NCBI RefSeq assembly: GCF_002735705.1
Contig: NZ_PDZL01000007.1
Location: 1 to 64,000, forward strand
DNA from: Janthinobacterium sp. BJB426
GTDB taxonomy: Bacteria > Pseudomonadota > Gammaproteobacteria > Burkholderiales > Burkholderiaceae_D
Reading direction: 5' to 3'
Length of the DNA: 64,000 nt
This document shows, piece by piece, positions 1 to 8,092 of the stretch (the first letter of the stretch is position 1; every line of letters starts with the position of its first letter). Position numbers and translations under genes: made by a program. The notes beneath the pieces were generated by a model. It had not been told where the DNA came from. It worked only from the letters and a program-made list of their open reading frames with translations, and did no database searches.

Positions 1-503
1 TAACCGGTCGTATCGAGCGCGGCATTGTTAAAGTCGGCGAAGAGATCGAAATCGTCGGTATTATCGATACCGTCAAAACGACTTGCACCGGCGTGGAAAT
101 GTTCCGCAAACTGCTGGATCAAGGTCAGGCTGGCGACAACGTTGGTCTGCTGCTGCGCGGCACCAAGCGTGAAGACGTGCAACGTGGTCAAGTTCTGGCC
201 AAGCCAGGCTCGATCAAGCCGCATGCACACTTCACCGGCGAGATCTATGTTCTGTCGAAAGACGAAGGCGGCCGTCATACGCCATTCTTCAACAACTATC
301 GTCCACAGTTCTACTTCCGCACGACGGACGTAACCGGTTCGATCGAGTTGCCAGCAGACAAAGAAATGGTCATGCCAGGCGATAACGTGTCGATCACCGT
401 CAAGCTGATCAACCCGATCGCGATGGAAGAAGGCCTGCGCTTCGCTATCCGTGAAGGCGGTCGTACCGTCGGCGCTGGTGTTGTTGCAAAAATCCTGGCT
501 TAA
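1..503 (+). CDS. tuf: Elongation factor Tu, C-terminal part (5' end outside window)
   Basis: EF-Tu carries aminoacyl-tRNA to the ribosomal A site as a GTP complex. Only about the last 166 codons are present. They read in frame from base 3 ([19 protein letters not shown]) and cover the beta-barrel domains 2 and 3. The GTPase domain lies upstream of the window. The typical EF-Tu ending ([16 protein letters not shown]) is intact before the TAA stop. The gene precedes rpsJ, as is usual at the end of the str operon in proteobacteria. Codon use is the low-complexity, highly expressed type (GGT, CGT), unlike the GC-rich genes from 1155 on. Confidence 0.97.
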   Translation, partial: TGRIERGIVKVGEEIEIVGIIDTVKTTCTGVEMFRKLLDQGQAGDNVGLLLRGTKREDVQRGQVLAKPGSIKPHAHFTGEIYVLSKDEGGRHTPFFNNYRPQFYFRTTDVTGSIELPADKEMVMPGDNVSITVKLINPIAMEEGLRFAIREGGRTVGAGVVAKILA

Positions 504-518
504 TTCTTAAGCCTGCAT

Positions 519-556
519 AAAAGAAGACGCGTCGTCGCCCGGCGCCCTTCTTTTTA
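519..556 (+). terminator. Possible intrinsic terminator after tuf
   Basis: Eight bases (AAAAGAAG, 519-526) can pair with CTTCTTTT (547-554). They enclose a GC-rich inner segment, and T residues follow. The stem base is A/U-rich, so the hairpin is weaker than the other terminators in the window. It may allow partial read-through from tuf into rpsJ. Confidence 0.45.
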
Positions 557-682
557 TTCAACTGCCGGGGTTGGCAAGCATTTTGGTGCTATCATGTCGA
601 CCCTGACGGTTGTTGCGTCAGAAATTCCCGTATGACCTCATTGCCGTGCAGACCGCGCGGTTCGTTCTTTTAAGGAAATATC

Positions 683-1000
683 ATGTCGGCACCAAACCAA
701 AAAATCCGTATCCGCCTGAAGGCTTTCGATTACAAACTGATCGACCAGTCCGCTCTGGAAATCGTTGAAACCGCGAAGCGCACCGGCGCTGTCGTCAAAG
801 GCCCAGTACCACTGCCTACCCGTATTCAGCGTTTCGACGTGCTGCGTTCCCCGCACGTCAACAAAACTTCGCGCGATCAGTTCGAGATCCGTACGCACCA
901 ACGCCTGATGGACATCGTTGACCCAACGGACAAAACCGTTGACGCGCTGATGAAGCTGGACCTGCCAGCTGGTGTTGATGTCGAAATCAAACTGCAATAA
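683..1000 (+). CDS. rpsJ: 30S ribosomal protein S10
   Basis: S10 is a small-subunit head protein, and as NusE it is part of the transcription antitermination complex. The 105-residue product has the family length and sequence ([21 protein letters not shown] near the start, and the conserved PLPTR loop). An AAGGAA ribosome binding site lies just upstream of the ATG. In most proteobacteria rpsJ is immediately followed by rplC. Here rplC is 6.4 kb away, behind seven unrelated genes, so rpsJ must be expressed with tuf or from its own promoter. Confidence 0.98.
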   Translation: MSAPNQKIRIRLKAFDYKLIDQSALEIVETAKRTGAVVKGPVPLPTRIQRFDVLRSPHVNKTSRDQFEIRTHQRLMDIVDPTDKTVDALMKLDLPAGVDVEIKLQ

Positions 1001-1041
1001 TCGTTTTTAAGCAGGCCGGCGGGGTGTCCCGCTGCCTGATG

Positions 1042-1085
1042 ATGGGGCCGGGCCTGCTCACGATCGTGAGTGCGCCCGGCCCCAT
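1042..1085 (+). terminator. Long GC-rich hairpin closing the tuf-rpsJ unit
   Basis: Twelve bases (1042-1053, ATGGGGCCGGGC) are perfectly complementary to 1074-1085. The enclosed segment holds a second perfect 14-base palindrome (1057-1070, CTCACGATCGTGAG). The transcript could form one very long hairpin. No clear T-run follows, so it may act as a 3' end stabiliser or a transcription barrier rather than a classical terminator. It sits where the S10 operon is broken. Confidence 0.5.
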
Positions 1086-1154
1086 TGCTATTGGTGCCTG
1101 CGCATCTCTGCAAAATCGCTTTACAGTGCCGCGGCCGGCCGATAAAGTTGCTGC

Positions 1155-2000
1155 ATGCTTAATGCCCTCGATACCCACCTGTTAAATGCCACTCCCCGTC
1201 AGCGCTTGCGCGGCTGGCCGCGCTTCCTGACCGAATTCCTGTATTTCGGCATCAAGGAGGCAAGGTCGTGCCTGTTTGTGGGACTGTTTTTTGCTGCCGT
1301 GTTCCTGGTGCCGCGCGCCGGCCTGTTCGGCCTGCCACGCTATGACGTATTGCTGCTGGTGGCGCTGGCGATCCAGGGCGCGATGGTCTGGAGCGGACTG
1401 GAAACGTGGGATGAATTGAAGGCCATCTGCCTGTTCCATGCGGTCGGCTTCGCGCTGGAAGTGTTCAAGGTATCGGGGACGATCCAGTCGTGGAGCTATC
1501 CCGACTTTGCCTATACCAAGGTGTTCGGCGTTCCCCTGTTTTCCGGCTTCATGTATGCGGCCGTCGGCAGCTACATCATCCAGACCTGGCGCCTGCTCGA
1601 CATGCGGATTCGTCATCATCCGCCGTACTGGATGGCGGTGCTGATCGCCGTGTTGATCTACGCCAACTTCTTCACCCATCACTACATCGGCGACTATCGC
1701 TGGTATCTGGCCGCCTGCGCGCTGGGTTTGTACGCGCGCACCACGGTGGTGTTTCGTCCGCTCGACCGCGACCGCAGCATGCCCTTGCTGCTCGGTTTCG
1801 TGCTGGTTGGCTTCTTCATCTGGCTGGCTGAAAACATCAGCACCTTCTGGGGCGTGTGGCGCTATCCGAACCAGCTTGGCGCCTGGTCGGTCGTGCATGT
1901 CAGCAAATGGAGCTCCTGGTCGCTGCTGGTGGTGATGACGTTCACCATCGTGGCCCACCTCAAGCACATCAAGGCCAGCATCCACGTCGCCCAGCCGTAG
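1155..2000 (+). CDS. DUF817 family integral membrane protein
   Basis: This 281-residue inner-membrane protein has about eight hydrophobic helices and aromatic/His-rich loops (for example [15 protein letters not shown] and the [18 protein letters not shown] segment), which match my memory of the DUF817 family. The function of that family is not known. The ATG at 1155 has no strong ribosome binding site, but it gives a sensible N-terminus ([10 protein letters not shown]) before the first helix. It is the first of the non-ribosomal genes inserted between rpsJ and rplC, and it converges on the lipoprotein gene at 2023. Its base composition is much more GC-biased at third positions than rpsJ. Confidence 0.75.
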   Translation: MLNALDTHLLNATPRQRLRGWPRFLTEFLYFGIKEARSCLFVGLFFAAVFLVPRAGLFGLPRYDVLLLVALAIQGAMVWSGLETWDELKAICLFHAVGFALEVFKVSGTIQSWSYPDFAYTKVFGVPLFSGFMYAAVGSYIIQTWRLLDMRIRHHPPYWMAVLIAVLIYANFFTHHYIGDYRWYLAACALGLYARTTVVFRPLDRDRSMPLLLGFVLVGFFIWLAENISTFWGVWRYPNQLGAWSVVHVSKWSSWSLLVVMTFTIVAHLKHIKASIHVAQP

Positions 2001-2022
2001 GCCGGGCTCCGGGAGTTGCTTA

Positions 2023-2568
2023 TTACAGGCTGGCCGCCACCGCGTCGAAGCGATTGCCGAGCGCAGCCTGCGGACCGCCTTGCAGCTGCCTGGCGTACTG
2101 GCGCAGCACTTCCGCCGAATACGTGCGCGAGGCGGGCGACAGCTTCGGCAGCAACGGCAGCACGCGTTCCAGATAGCCTGTGCCTTCCTGCCACTTGCCT
2201 TGCGCGGCCAGGGCCGACGCCAGTTCCACCATGCGGCGGCCGACGCGCGCATCGCTGCGTGGCTGCGCCGATTCTTCCGTGGCCAGCGCTTGCCGGTACA
2301 GCTGCTCCGCTTCGGCATTCTTGCCCTGCAAGCGCTTGATGCGGCCCAGGTTGTACTGGCGCTGCGAGAGGATGTCCGCGCTGGCCCCGGCCTGCTCGGC
2401 GCTGTGCAGGGCCTGTACGCAAGCCAGTTCCGCTTCGCCAAACTGGCCTTTGAGCTCGGCCGCGTTGCAGGCGTCTTGCTGTTCATTGGAGGTGGTGATC
2501 GTCGCTGGCGCCGCGCAGGCGGCCAGCAGGCTGACAGCGCATAGCAGGCTGATGGTATGGTTCTTCAT
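2023..2568 (-). CDS. TPR-like outer-membrane lipoprotein, unknown role
   Basis: The 181-residue product starts with a lipoprotein signal (MKNHTISLLCAVSLLAAC). Its lipobox is LAAC, with the lipidated cysteine at residue 18. The rest is helical with repeats of the tetratricopeptide type (LKGQFGEAELACVQAL..., QGKNAEAEQLYRQALA, AAQGKWQEGTGYLERVL), which usually bind other proteins. A strong GAGGAGA ribosome binding site precedes the ATG. The gene is divergent from creB and shares a 175-base intergenic region with it, so joint regulation is possible. I do not recognise a specific family. Confidence 0.75.
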   Translation of the reverse strand: MKNHTISLLCAVSLLAACAAPATITTSNEQQDACNAAELKGQFGEAELACVQALHSAEQAGASADILSQRQYNLGRIKRLQGKNAEAEQLYRQALATEESAQPRSDARVGRRMVELASALAAQGKWQEGTGYLERVLPLLPKLSPASRTYSAEVLRQYARQLQGGPQAALGNRFDAVAASL

Positions 2569-2743
2569 AGTCTCCTCGGACGGGTGTCAAACACGGTGTA
2601 TCGGTGGAGTCATGCTGCGATAAATATACTATAAGTTTTTTCGAGCGGGTGGCTTTTTGCCGGCGCGTGGCAAGGCGCGCGATTGACGCCGCTTGCGTGC
2701 TTCAGGGATACTCCGGGTCTGTCCACTAATGCGTGCCGCCGCC

Positions 2744-3469
2744 ATGTCCAAGACTGTCCTGATCGTGGAAGATGAACAGGCGATTGCCGACAGCATCGCC
2801 TATGCCTTGCGCACGGACGGCTTTACGCCGCACCATGTGATGTTGGGCGAGCACGCCCTGGCCGCGCTGCGCCCAACGCCCGGCGAAGCCGCGCAGATGC
2901 CCGTTCTGGTAGTGCTTGACGTGGGCTTGCCCGACATGAGCGGGCTGGAAGTGTGCCGCCGGCTGCGCCAGTTTTCCGAGGTGCCGGTGATCTTCCTGAC
3001 GGCCCGCAGCGATGAGATCGACCGCATCGTCGGCCTGGAAATCGGCGCCGACGATTACGTCACGAAGCCGTTTTCGCCACGCGAACTGGTGGCGCGCATC
3101 CGCGTCATCCTGCGCCGCGCGGGTGTCGCGCAAGCTCCCCGCGAGACTGGCATGACGATAGCCGCGCCTGCCGCCGCGCCGGCGCGCTTCGAGTTGCGCG
3201 CGCTGGAGGCGAAAGTGCTCTTTCACGGCCAGCCGCTGGACCTGACCCGCTATGAATACCTGTTGCTGAAAACCCTGCTCGAGCATCCGGGCCACGTGCT
3301 GTCGCGCGCGCAGCTGATGGAGCGCGTGTGGAGCGGGGCGCCCGATACGCTTGAGCGCACAGTCGACGCACACGTCAAATCGCTGCGCGCCAAGCTGCGT
3401 GCCGTCGATGCGCAGGTCGATCCCATCCACACCCACCGTGGCCTCGGCTACAGCCTGGCCGGCGCATGA
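2744..3469 (+). CDS. creB: CreB-like response regulator (OmpR family)
   Basis: The 241-residue regulator has a receiver domain at residues 1-120 (acidic pocket E9/D10, phospho-acceptor D59 in VVLDVGLPDMSG, and the conserved Lys in YVTKPFSP). A winged-helix DNA-binding domain follows (LTRYEYLLLKTLLEHPGHVLSRAQL, ending RGLGYSL). The CreB assignment rests on its neighbours: the stop overlaps the creC start by four bases (ATGA) and creD follows. I chose the start at 2744 because receiver domains begin at this point (SKTVLIVEDE). In-frame ATGs at 2729 and 2693 are possible but have no better ribosome binding site. In Enterobacteria CreBC responds to cell-wall and metabolic stress. Confidence 0.85.
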   Translation: MSKTVLIVEDEQAIADSIAYALRTDGFTPHHVMLGEHALAALRPTPGEAAQMPVLVVLDVGLPDMSGLEVCRRLRQFSEVPVIFLTARSDEIDRIVGLEIGADDYVTKPFSPRELVARIRVILRRAGVAQAPRETGMTIAAPAAAPARFELRALEAKVLFHGQPLDLTRYEYLLLKTLLEHPGHVLSRAQLMERVWSGAPDTLERTVDAHVKSLRAKLRAVDAQVDPIHTHRGLGYSLAGA

Positions 3470-4887
3470 AGATCGGCCTGCGCATCCTGCTCGGCTACTT
3501 CCTGATCGTCGGGCTGGCCGCATGGTTCCTGCTGAATGTCTTCATGGAGCAGGTCAAGCCCGGCGTGCGCTCGACCCTGGAAGACACCCTGGTCGACACT
3601 TCGCAGCTGCTGGCCAGCCTGGTGGCGCCCGACCTGAAGGCGGGCACGCTGGCGCAGTCGCCCGTGGCCGAGCGCATGCAGGATTACGCGCGCCATGGCG
3701 TGGACGTCAATATCAATGGCGTGCGCAAGCGCACGCTCGATTACCGCATCACCATCACGGACCGGCACGGCATCGTGCTGTTCGATTCCAGCGGGCGCGA
3801 CGTGGGGCGCGACTATTCGCGCTGGAATGACGTGTACCTCACCTTGCAGGGCAAGTATGGCGCGCGCAGCACGCGCAGCCGGCCCGACGACGAGATGTCG
3901 ACCGTCATGCATGTGGCCGCGCCGATTCGCGACGGCAATGAGGTGATCGGCGTGCTGACGGTGGCCAAGCCGAACGCCAGCGTGCAAGCGTTTGTCGAGC
4001 GCAGCCAGCGCAAGATATTGCAGCGCGGCGCCATCCTGTTGCTGCTGTCGCTGCTGATCGGCCTGGCATTCGCCTGGTGGCTGCACCATGCGCTGGGCAA
4101 GCTGATGCACTATATCGGCGACGTGGAAGCGGGGCGCAAGGTGGCGCTGCCGGCGCTGGGAAAGAACGAGATCGGCACTCTGGGGCGGGCGCTCGAGGCG
4201 ATGCGCACGCGCCTGGAAGGCAAGGAATACGTGGAGCAGCTGATGCACACCCTGGCGCACGAATTGAAAAGCCCGATCGCCGCCATCCAGGCCTCGGCCG
4301 AGCTGCTGCAGGAAGACATGCCGCCGGCCGAGCGCCGCCAGTTCCTTGCCAGCATCCTGGAACAGAATGCGCGCCAGCGGCAGCTGATCGACAAGCTGCT
4401 GGCCCTCGTGCGCGTGGAAAAGCAGCAGCGCCTCGATCATCCCGAGCGCATCGCGCTGGGGCCCCTGCTGGCGCAAGTGGCGCAGGACGCGGCCGCCACC
4501 CTGGCGGCGCGCGGCGTGCGCCTGCAGTTGCAGGCGGAAGAGGGCAGTGTGGCCGGGGACGCCTTGTTGCTGCGCCAGGCGCTGGGCAATTTGCTCGACA
4601 ACGCGGCCGGCTTTGCGCCACCGGGCAGTTGCATCGACCTGACGGCGCGGCGCCAGGGCGGCCAGGTGGAAATTGCCGTGCGCGACCGTGGCGCGGGCAT
4701 CCCCGCGTATGCGCTGGAACGCGTCTTCGAGCGTTTCTATTCCCTGCCGCGCCCGAGCGCCGGCAAGAGCACGGGCCTGGGCTTGCCCTTCGTGCGCGAG
4801 GTGGCCTCGCTGCATGGCGGCACGGTCGAAGTGCTCAATCATGCGGAGGGCGGCGCCTGCGCGCGCCTGTGCCTGCCACTAGCCTAG
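3466..4887 (+). CDS. creC: CreC-like sensor histidine kinase
   Basis: The 473-residue inner-membrane kinase has one N-terminal helix (about residues 5-25), a periplasmic sensor region (about 30-180) and a second helix (about 185-210, AILLLLSLLIGLAFAWW). A HAMP-like linker follows, then the phospho-acceptor H265 in LAHELKSPIAAI, and an ATP-binding domain with N-box (NLLDNAAGFAPPG), DRGAGIP and GLGLPFV boxes. Translation is coupled to creB through an ATGA overlap. The presumed partner is CreB. The length and architecture match E. coli CreC. Confidence 0.87.
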   Translation: MKIGLRILLGYFLIVGLAAWFLLNVFMEQVKPGVRSTLEDTLVDTSQLLASLVAPDLKAGTLAQSPVAERMQDYARHGVDVNINGVRKRTLDYRITITDRHGIVLFDSSGRDVGRDYSRWNDVYLTLQGKYGARSTRSRPDDEMSTVMHVAAPIRDGNEVIGVLTVAKPNASVQAFVERSQRKILQRGAILLLLSLLIGLAFAWWLHHALGKLMHYIGDVEAGRKVALPALGKNEIGTLGRALEAMRTRLEGKEYVEQLMHTLAHELKSPIAAIQASAELLQEDMPPAERRQFLASILEQNARQRQLIDKLLALVRVEKQQRLDHPERIALGPLLAQVAQDAAATLAARGVRLQLQAEEGSVAGDALLLRQALGNLLDNAAGFAPPGSCIDLTARRQGGQVEIAVRDRGAGIPAYALERVFERFYSLPRPSAGKSTGLGLPFVREVASLHGGTVEVLNHAEGGACARLCLPLA

Positions 4888-4973
4888 CGCACTTTATTTT
4901 CCCGCTTCACACAGACTGCATCGTCAGCGCACACAGCTTTTTTACACTGGCCGCCTTACTTCAAGGATGCGCC

Positions 4974-6365
4974 ATGCAAAAAACTCTGTTAGTCAAAGCG
5001 TTGATCGTGTTCGGCCTGATGCTGCTGATCGGCTTGCCGTTGCTGATGATCCAGGAAACGATCAAGGAAAGGATGGAATTCCGCCAGGAAGCCGTCAACA
5101 GCATCGCCGCCGATTCGGTGCGCGAACAAACCATCATCGGCCCCATCCTGGTGATCCCGTATGTGGAGCAGTATGACGAGCGGGTCGAGATCGCCGTCGA
5201 CAAGGAGCAGAAAGGCAGCGTGCCGGCGCAGACACAGGTGCAGCGCCGCGTCATGCAGCGCCGCTTGCTGGTGTACCCGAACCTCTTGCTGCAGGAAGGC
5301 ACCATCGAGACCGACCGCCGCTACCGTGGCATCCACCAGGTGCTGGTGTACAGCGGCCAGCATGCGTTCAAGGGCGACTTCACGGTGCCCAGTCTTGAGC
5401 AGTTGCCGCGCAAGACGCCGGACGCGCGCGTGACCCTGGGCGAGCCGTTTGTTGCCTTGTCCATCGAGGACGTGCGCGGCATCCGCAACATCCCGAAAAT
5501 CGACTGGGGCGGGCGGCAGATCGAATTCGAACAGGGCACCGACCTGTTTGCCTTCCGCAGCGGCCTGCATGCACCCCTGGGCGCCATGCCGCTGGCGCAA
5601 GCGCAGCAGGTGAAATTCAGTTTTGACCTGGGACTGGACGGCATCGAACGCCAGCATTTCGTGCCGGTGGCGAAAAACAGCCAGATCAGCATCAAGTCGA
5701 ACTGGCCCCATCCGCAGTTTGGCGGGCGCTTCCTGCCGTCGCCGAAACACCGCCAGATCAATGCAGATGGCTTTCAGGTCGAATGGAATATCTCGTCGCT
5801 GGCCAGCAATGCGCAAACGCAGCTGAGCACGATCGAGGGCGAGTTCAAGGTGCCCGACAGCGCACCGCTGGGCCAGGTGGACCGTTTCAGCGTCGGCTTC
5901 ATCGAGCCGATCAATGTGTATTCGCAGTCGGACCGGGCCACCAAGTATGGCTTGCTGTTTGTGGCGCTGACGTTTGCCGCCTTCTTCATCTTCGAGATCC
6001 TGAAGAGTCTGCCGATCCATCCCGTGCAATATCTGCTGGTGGGCCTGTCGCTGGTGATCTTCTTCCTGCTGCTGGTGGGCCTGGCCGAGCATATCGCTTT
6101 CCTTGCCGCTTACCTGATCGCCAGCGCCGCCTGCATCGTGCTGACCAGCTTTTACCTGGTGCACGTGCTGCACAACGCCTGGCGCGGCATCGGCTTCGGC
6201 GTGGCGCTGACGGTGCTGTATGGGGCCCTGTATGGCCTGCTGAACTCGGAAAACAACGCGCTGGTAATGGGCAGCATCCTGCTGTTCGCCGTGCTGGCCG
6301 CCATCATGGTGGCGACGCGCAAGGTTGACTGGTATCAGATTGGCAAAGGAGCGCCGCAGGAATAG
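4974..6365 (+). CDS. creD: CreD-like inner-membrane protein
   Basis: CreD is the main output of CreBC in Enterobacteria, and its loss affects envelope integrity and beta-lactam or colicin responses. The 463-residue product has an N-terminal membrane helix (LIVFGLMLLIGLPLLMIQ), a large periplasmic domain (about residues 40-310, with the family feature IGPILVIPYVEQ), and five to six closely packed C-terminal helices. The start at 4974 is preceded by AAGGA (4963-4967). The reading frame extends open far upstream over creC, but that part is a shadow frame. The 86-base gap after creC contains one TTCAC half-site but no convincing CreB tandem box. Confidence 0.9.
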   Translation: MQKTLLVKALIVFGLMLLIGLPLLMIQETIKERMEFRQEAVNSIAADSVREQTIIGPILVIPYVEQYDERVEIAVDKEQKGSVPAQTQVQRRVMQRRLLVYPNLLLQEGTIETDRRYRGIHQVLVYSGQHAFKGDFTVPSLEQLPRKTPDARVTLGEPFVALSIEDVRGIRNIPKIDWGGRQIEFEQGTDLFAFRSGLHAPLGAMPLAQAQQVKFSFDLGLDGIERQHFVPVAKNSQISIKSNWPHPQFGGRFLPSPKHRQINADGFQVEWNISSLASNAQTQLSTIEGEFKVPDSAPLGQVDRFSVGFIEPINVYSQSDRATKYGLLFVALTFAAFFIFEILKSLPIHPVQYLLVGLSLVIFFLLLVGLAEHIAFLAAYLIASAACIVLTSFYLVHVLHNAWRGIGFGVALTVLYGALYGLLNSENNALVMGSILLFAVLAAIMVATRKVDWYQIGKGAPQE

Positions 6366-6399
6366 GGGCCATCCGGGCGCCATGCGCCTCCGCATTTGC

Positions 6400-6438
6400 A
6401 GCCAGCCGTGACAGTGACATGTCCGGGCTGGCTTTTTA
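6400..6438 (+). terminator. Intrinsic terminator after creD
   Basis: The stem AGCCAGCC (6400-6407) pairs with GGCTGGCT (6425-6432). The loop is 17 bases and the run TTTTATT follows. It closes the creBCD unit 35 bases after the creD stop and separates it from the small cysteine-rich genes. Confidence 0.8.
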
Positions 6439-6609
6439 TTTGGCGCGGGAAAAACACGATGCTATTAATTGGTAGTTGGTTGGTATTGTTTACGGTATTC
6501 TATTGGCATTGCTTTTTAAGTAATGGCGCCGCCGCGGCGCCTGCCCGGGGCGGTGCGAGGATGGCGTGTCGTCCTGGTTGTTGTTCCATCTGATAAACGG
6601 AGATGAAAT

Positions 6610-6798
6610 ATGATCAAGAAGACAATGGCTTTCCTGTTTGCGCTGGGCCTGAGCGCCTCGTATGCATTTGCCGCCGGCGATGTCACGCAGTGCTATAGCG
6701 AGTGCGGGCAGAAGGTGGCCAATTGCCGGGCGCACCTCGGTGGCAGCCCCATCTGCGAGGACTTGTACGAGCATTGTCTGGCCAATTGCCAGAAGTAA
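6610..6798 (+). CDS. Small exported six-cysteine protein, copy A
   Basis: The 62-residue protein has a clear Sec signal peptide (residues 1-21 or 22, IKK then MAFLFALGLSASYAFA). The mature part is only about 40 residues and carries all six cysteines: C28, C32, C39, C49, C56 and C60. The spacing is mirror-symmetric: C-x3-C-x6-C-x9-C-x6-C-x3-C. The segment before and the segment after the central GGSP turn both look helical, with the cysteines on one face. This suggests an antiparallel helical hairpin with ladder disulfides C28-C60, C32-C56 and C39-C49 (inference). CGGAG lies upstream of the ATG. I do not recognise a family. A paralogue follows at 6865. Confidence 0.82.
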   Translation: MIKKTMAFLFALGLSASYAFAAGDVTQCYSECGQKVANCRAHLGGSPICEDLYEHCLANCQK

Positions 6799-6864
6799 GC
6801 ACCTGCTCCCGGCAGTTTGCCTGGGTGCGCTTTGATTCCTGAAAAAACACAATTGGAGACATGC

Positions 6865-7053
6865 ATGTACAAGAAAATCGCGGTATTCCTGTTTGCCATC
6901 GGCTGCAGCGCCTCGTATGCCAGGGCTGGCAATGATTGCACGCTGGAATGCGCCATCCGGGCCAATACGTGCTCGGGCGGCATGCCCGGTTCGGCCTCGA
7001 GCCCGATTTGCGAGATGATCTACCAGCATTGCATCGAGCAGTGCAAGGTCTGA
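6865..7053 (+). CDS. Small exported six-cysteine protein, copy B
   Basis: This is a second 62-residue protein and a clear paralogue of the gene at 6610. The shared parts include the signal peptide (YKKIAVFLFAIGCSASYARA) and the SPICE..Y.HC...C ending. Mature cysteines are C25, C29, C36, C49, C56 and C60, with spacing C-x3-C-x6-C-x12-C-x6-C-x3-C. The symmetric pattern is kept, and only the central turn is three residues longer. An extra cysteine (C14) lies in the signal peptide, in a poor lipobox context (AIGC). I chose the ATG at 6865 because TTGGAGAC (6853-6860) is well placed for it and the signal peptide then starts as in copy A. An in-frame start at 6817 would add an odd leader. Function unknown. 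Confidence 0.82.
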   Translation: MYKKIAVFLFAIGCSASYARAGNDCTLECAIRANTCSGGMPGSASSPICEMIYQHCIEQCKV

Positions 7054-7110
7054 GCTGAGTCGCCCTCCGCCCGGCGCCAGGCCTGATGAGGGAGGGCAAG
7101 ATCGAAGAGG

Positions 7111-7148
7111 ACAAGGGCGCGTCCGCCGTGTACGCGCCCTTGTTGTTT
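7111..7148 (+). terminator. Intrinsic terminator after the six-cysteine gene pair
   Basis: Twelve bases, ACAAGGGCGCGT (7111-7122), pair perfectly with ACGCGCCCTTGT (7132-7143). The loop is nine bases and TGTTTCT follows. The stem is very stable and sits between the cysteine-rich genes and the rplC promoter. Confidence 0.82.
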
Positions 7149-7310
7149 CTGCGGCTGCCACTGACTTGCCGCCGGTGGCGTCCGGTGCGGCAGGCCGCAT
7201 GCCGCCATGCTTTGCGGCCATTAAATTGCCTCGCTGCAGTTTTTTTCCGGTGCGCCGACAACTCCCGCAGGGGCGTCGCGCAACACTTTGACATACCTCG
7301 TGTTAACTTG

Positions 7311-7339
7311 TTGCGTCAAGGGTTTTTGTGCTATATACT
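7311..7339 (+). promoter_or_regulatory. Sigma-70 promoter of the rplC-to-rpsQ cluster
   Basis: The -35 box is TTGCGT (7311-7316), the spacer is 17 bases and the -10 box is TATACT (7334-7339). Transcription would start near 7346 and leave a leader of about 87 bases before rplC. The boxes lie in the only AT-rich part of the gap, downstream of a terminator. They are the best promoter match in the first 20 kb. The promoter is needed here because rplC has lost its usual position behind rpsJ. Confidence 0.75.
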
Positions 7340-7432
7340 AGCCGGCTTCGGTATGGATTCGTCTTTTTTGAGTCCTACGTTACTTTGTAGTTAAACAAGC
7401 CCCGCCCAATCGCAGGTGGGAATGGAGAAAAA

Positions 7433-8089
7433 ATGAGCCTAGGCCTTCTCGGTCGCAAGGTTGGTATGATGCGCATTTTCACGGATGAAGGGGATTCGAT
7501 CCCGGTCACCGTGTTGGACGTATCGAACAACCGTGTTGCGCAAATCAAAACCCCTGAAACAGATGGTTACTCCGCTGTTCAGGTCGCATTCGGTCAACGT
7601 CGCGCTTCCCGCGTGACCAAAGCTGTTGCTGGTCATCACGCTAAAGCTGGTGTTGAAGCCGGTACTCTGTTGAAAGAGTTCCGTGTCGACGCTGCCAAAG
7701 CCGCTGAACTGAAAGCTGGCGATGTTGTCGCTGCTTCCCTGTTCGAAGTCGGTCAAAAGATCGACGTGCAAGGCGTTACCATCGGTAAAGGCTATGCAGG
7801 CGTTATCAAACGTTACCACTTCGCTTCTGGCCGTGCAACGCACGGTAACTCGCGTTCGCACAACGTTCCAGGTTCCATCGGTATGGCACAAGATCCAGGT
7901 CGCGTTTTCCCTGGTAAGCGCATGACCGGTCATCTGGGTGACGTTAACCGTACGATCCAGAACCTCGTGATCGCCCGTATCGATGCCGACCGTCAGCTGT
8001 TGCTGGTCAAAGGCGCGATTCCAGGTGCGAAAAATGGCCAGGTAGTTGTCTCGCCAGCCATCAAAACCAAAGCCAAGAAGGGAGCTTAA
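7433..8089 (+). CDS. rplC: 50S ribosomal protein L3
   Basis: L3 is an early-assembly large-subunit protein whose long loop reaches toward the peptidyl-transferase centre. The 218-residue product shows the family start ([18 protein letters not shown]) and the conserved loop ([33 protein letters not shown]). GGAG at 7423-7426 serves the ATG. It heads the downstream part of the split S10 operon, and rplD follows after three bases. Confidence 0.98.
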   Translation: MSLGLLGRKVGMMRIFTDEGDSIPVTVLDVSNNRVAQIKTPETDGYSAVQVAFGQRRASRVTKAVAGHHAKAGVEAGTLLKEFRVDAAKAAELKAGDVVAASLFEVGQKIDVQGVTIGKGYAGVIKRYHFASGRATHGNSRSHNVPGSIGMAQDPGRVFPGKRMTGHLGDVNRTIQNLVIARIDADRQLLLVKGAIPGAKNGQVVVSPAIKTKAKKGA

Positions 8090-8092
8090 ACG

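Larger units (their letters stand above)
7054..7432. other. 379-base intergenic region before rplC
   Basis: This gap holds an intrinsic terminator (7111-7148) that ends transcription from the cysteine-rich genes, and a sigma-70 promoter (7311-7339) for the ribosomal cluster. An additional hairpin, GCCCTCC (7063-7069) with GGAGGGC (7091-7097), lies just before the terminator. About 87 bases of leader precede rplC. I see no gene in it. Confidence 0.7.

Noticed and set aside
4077-4973. Upstream extension of creD over creC
   Set aside because: This in-frame opening overlaps the kinase core of creC in another frame and lacks homology. CreD starts normally at 4974 with a ribosome binding site.
4888-4973. 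CreB binding box (tandem TTCAC repeats) before creD
   Set aside because: Only a single TTCAC is present, and the second half-site at the right distance does not match.
6396-6593. Short frame MQPAVTVTCPGW... after creD
   Set aside because: It begins inside the creD terminator, has no ribosome binding site and its composition is mixed. The AT-rich part is more likely a promoter for the cysteine-rich genes.
6865-7053. Second cysteine-rich protein as a lipoprotein (C14 in AIGC)
   Set aside because: The -3 residue is Ala and the hydrophobic core before C14 is very short. The paralogue lacks the cysteine, so a Sec signal is more likely.
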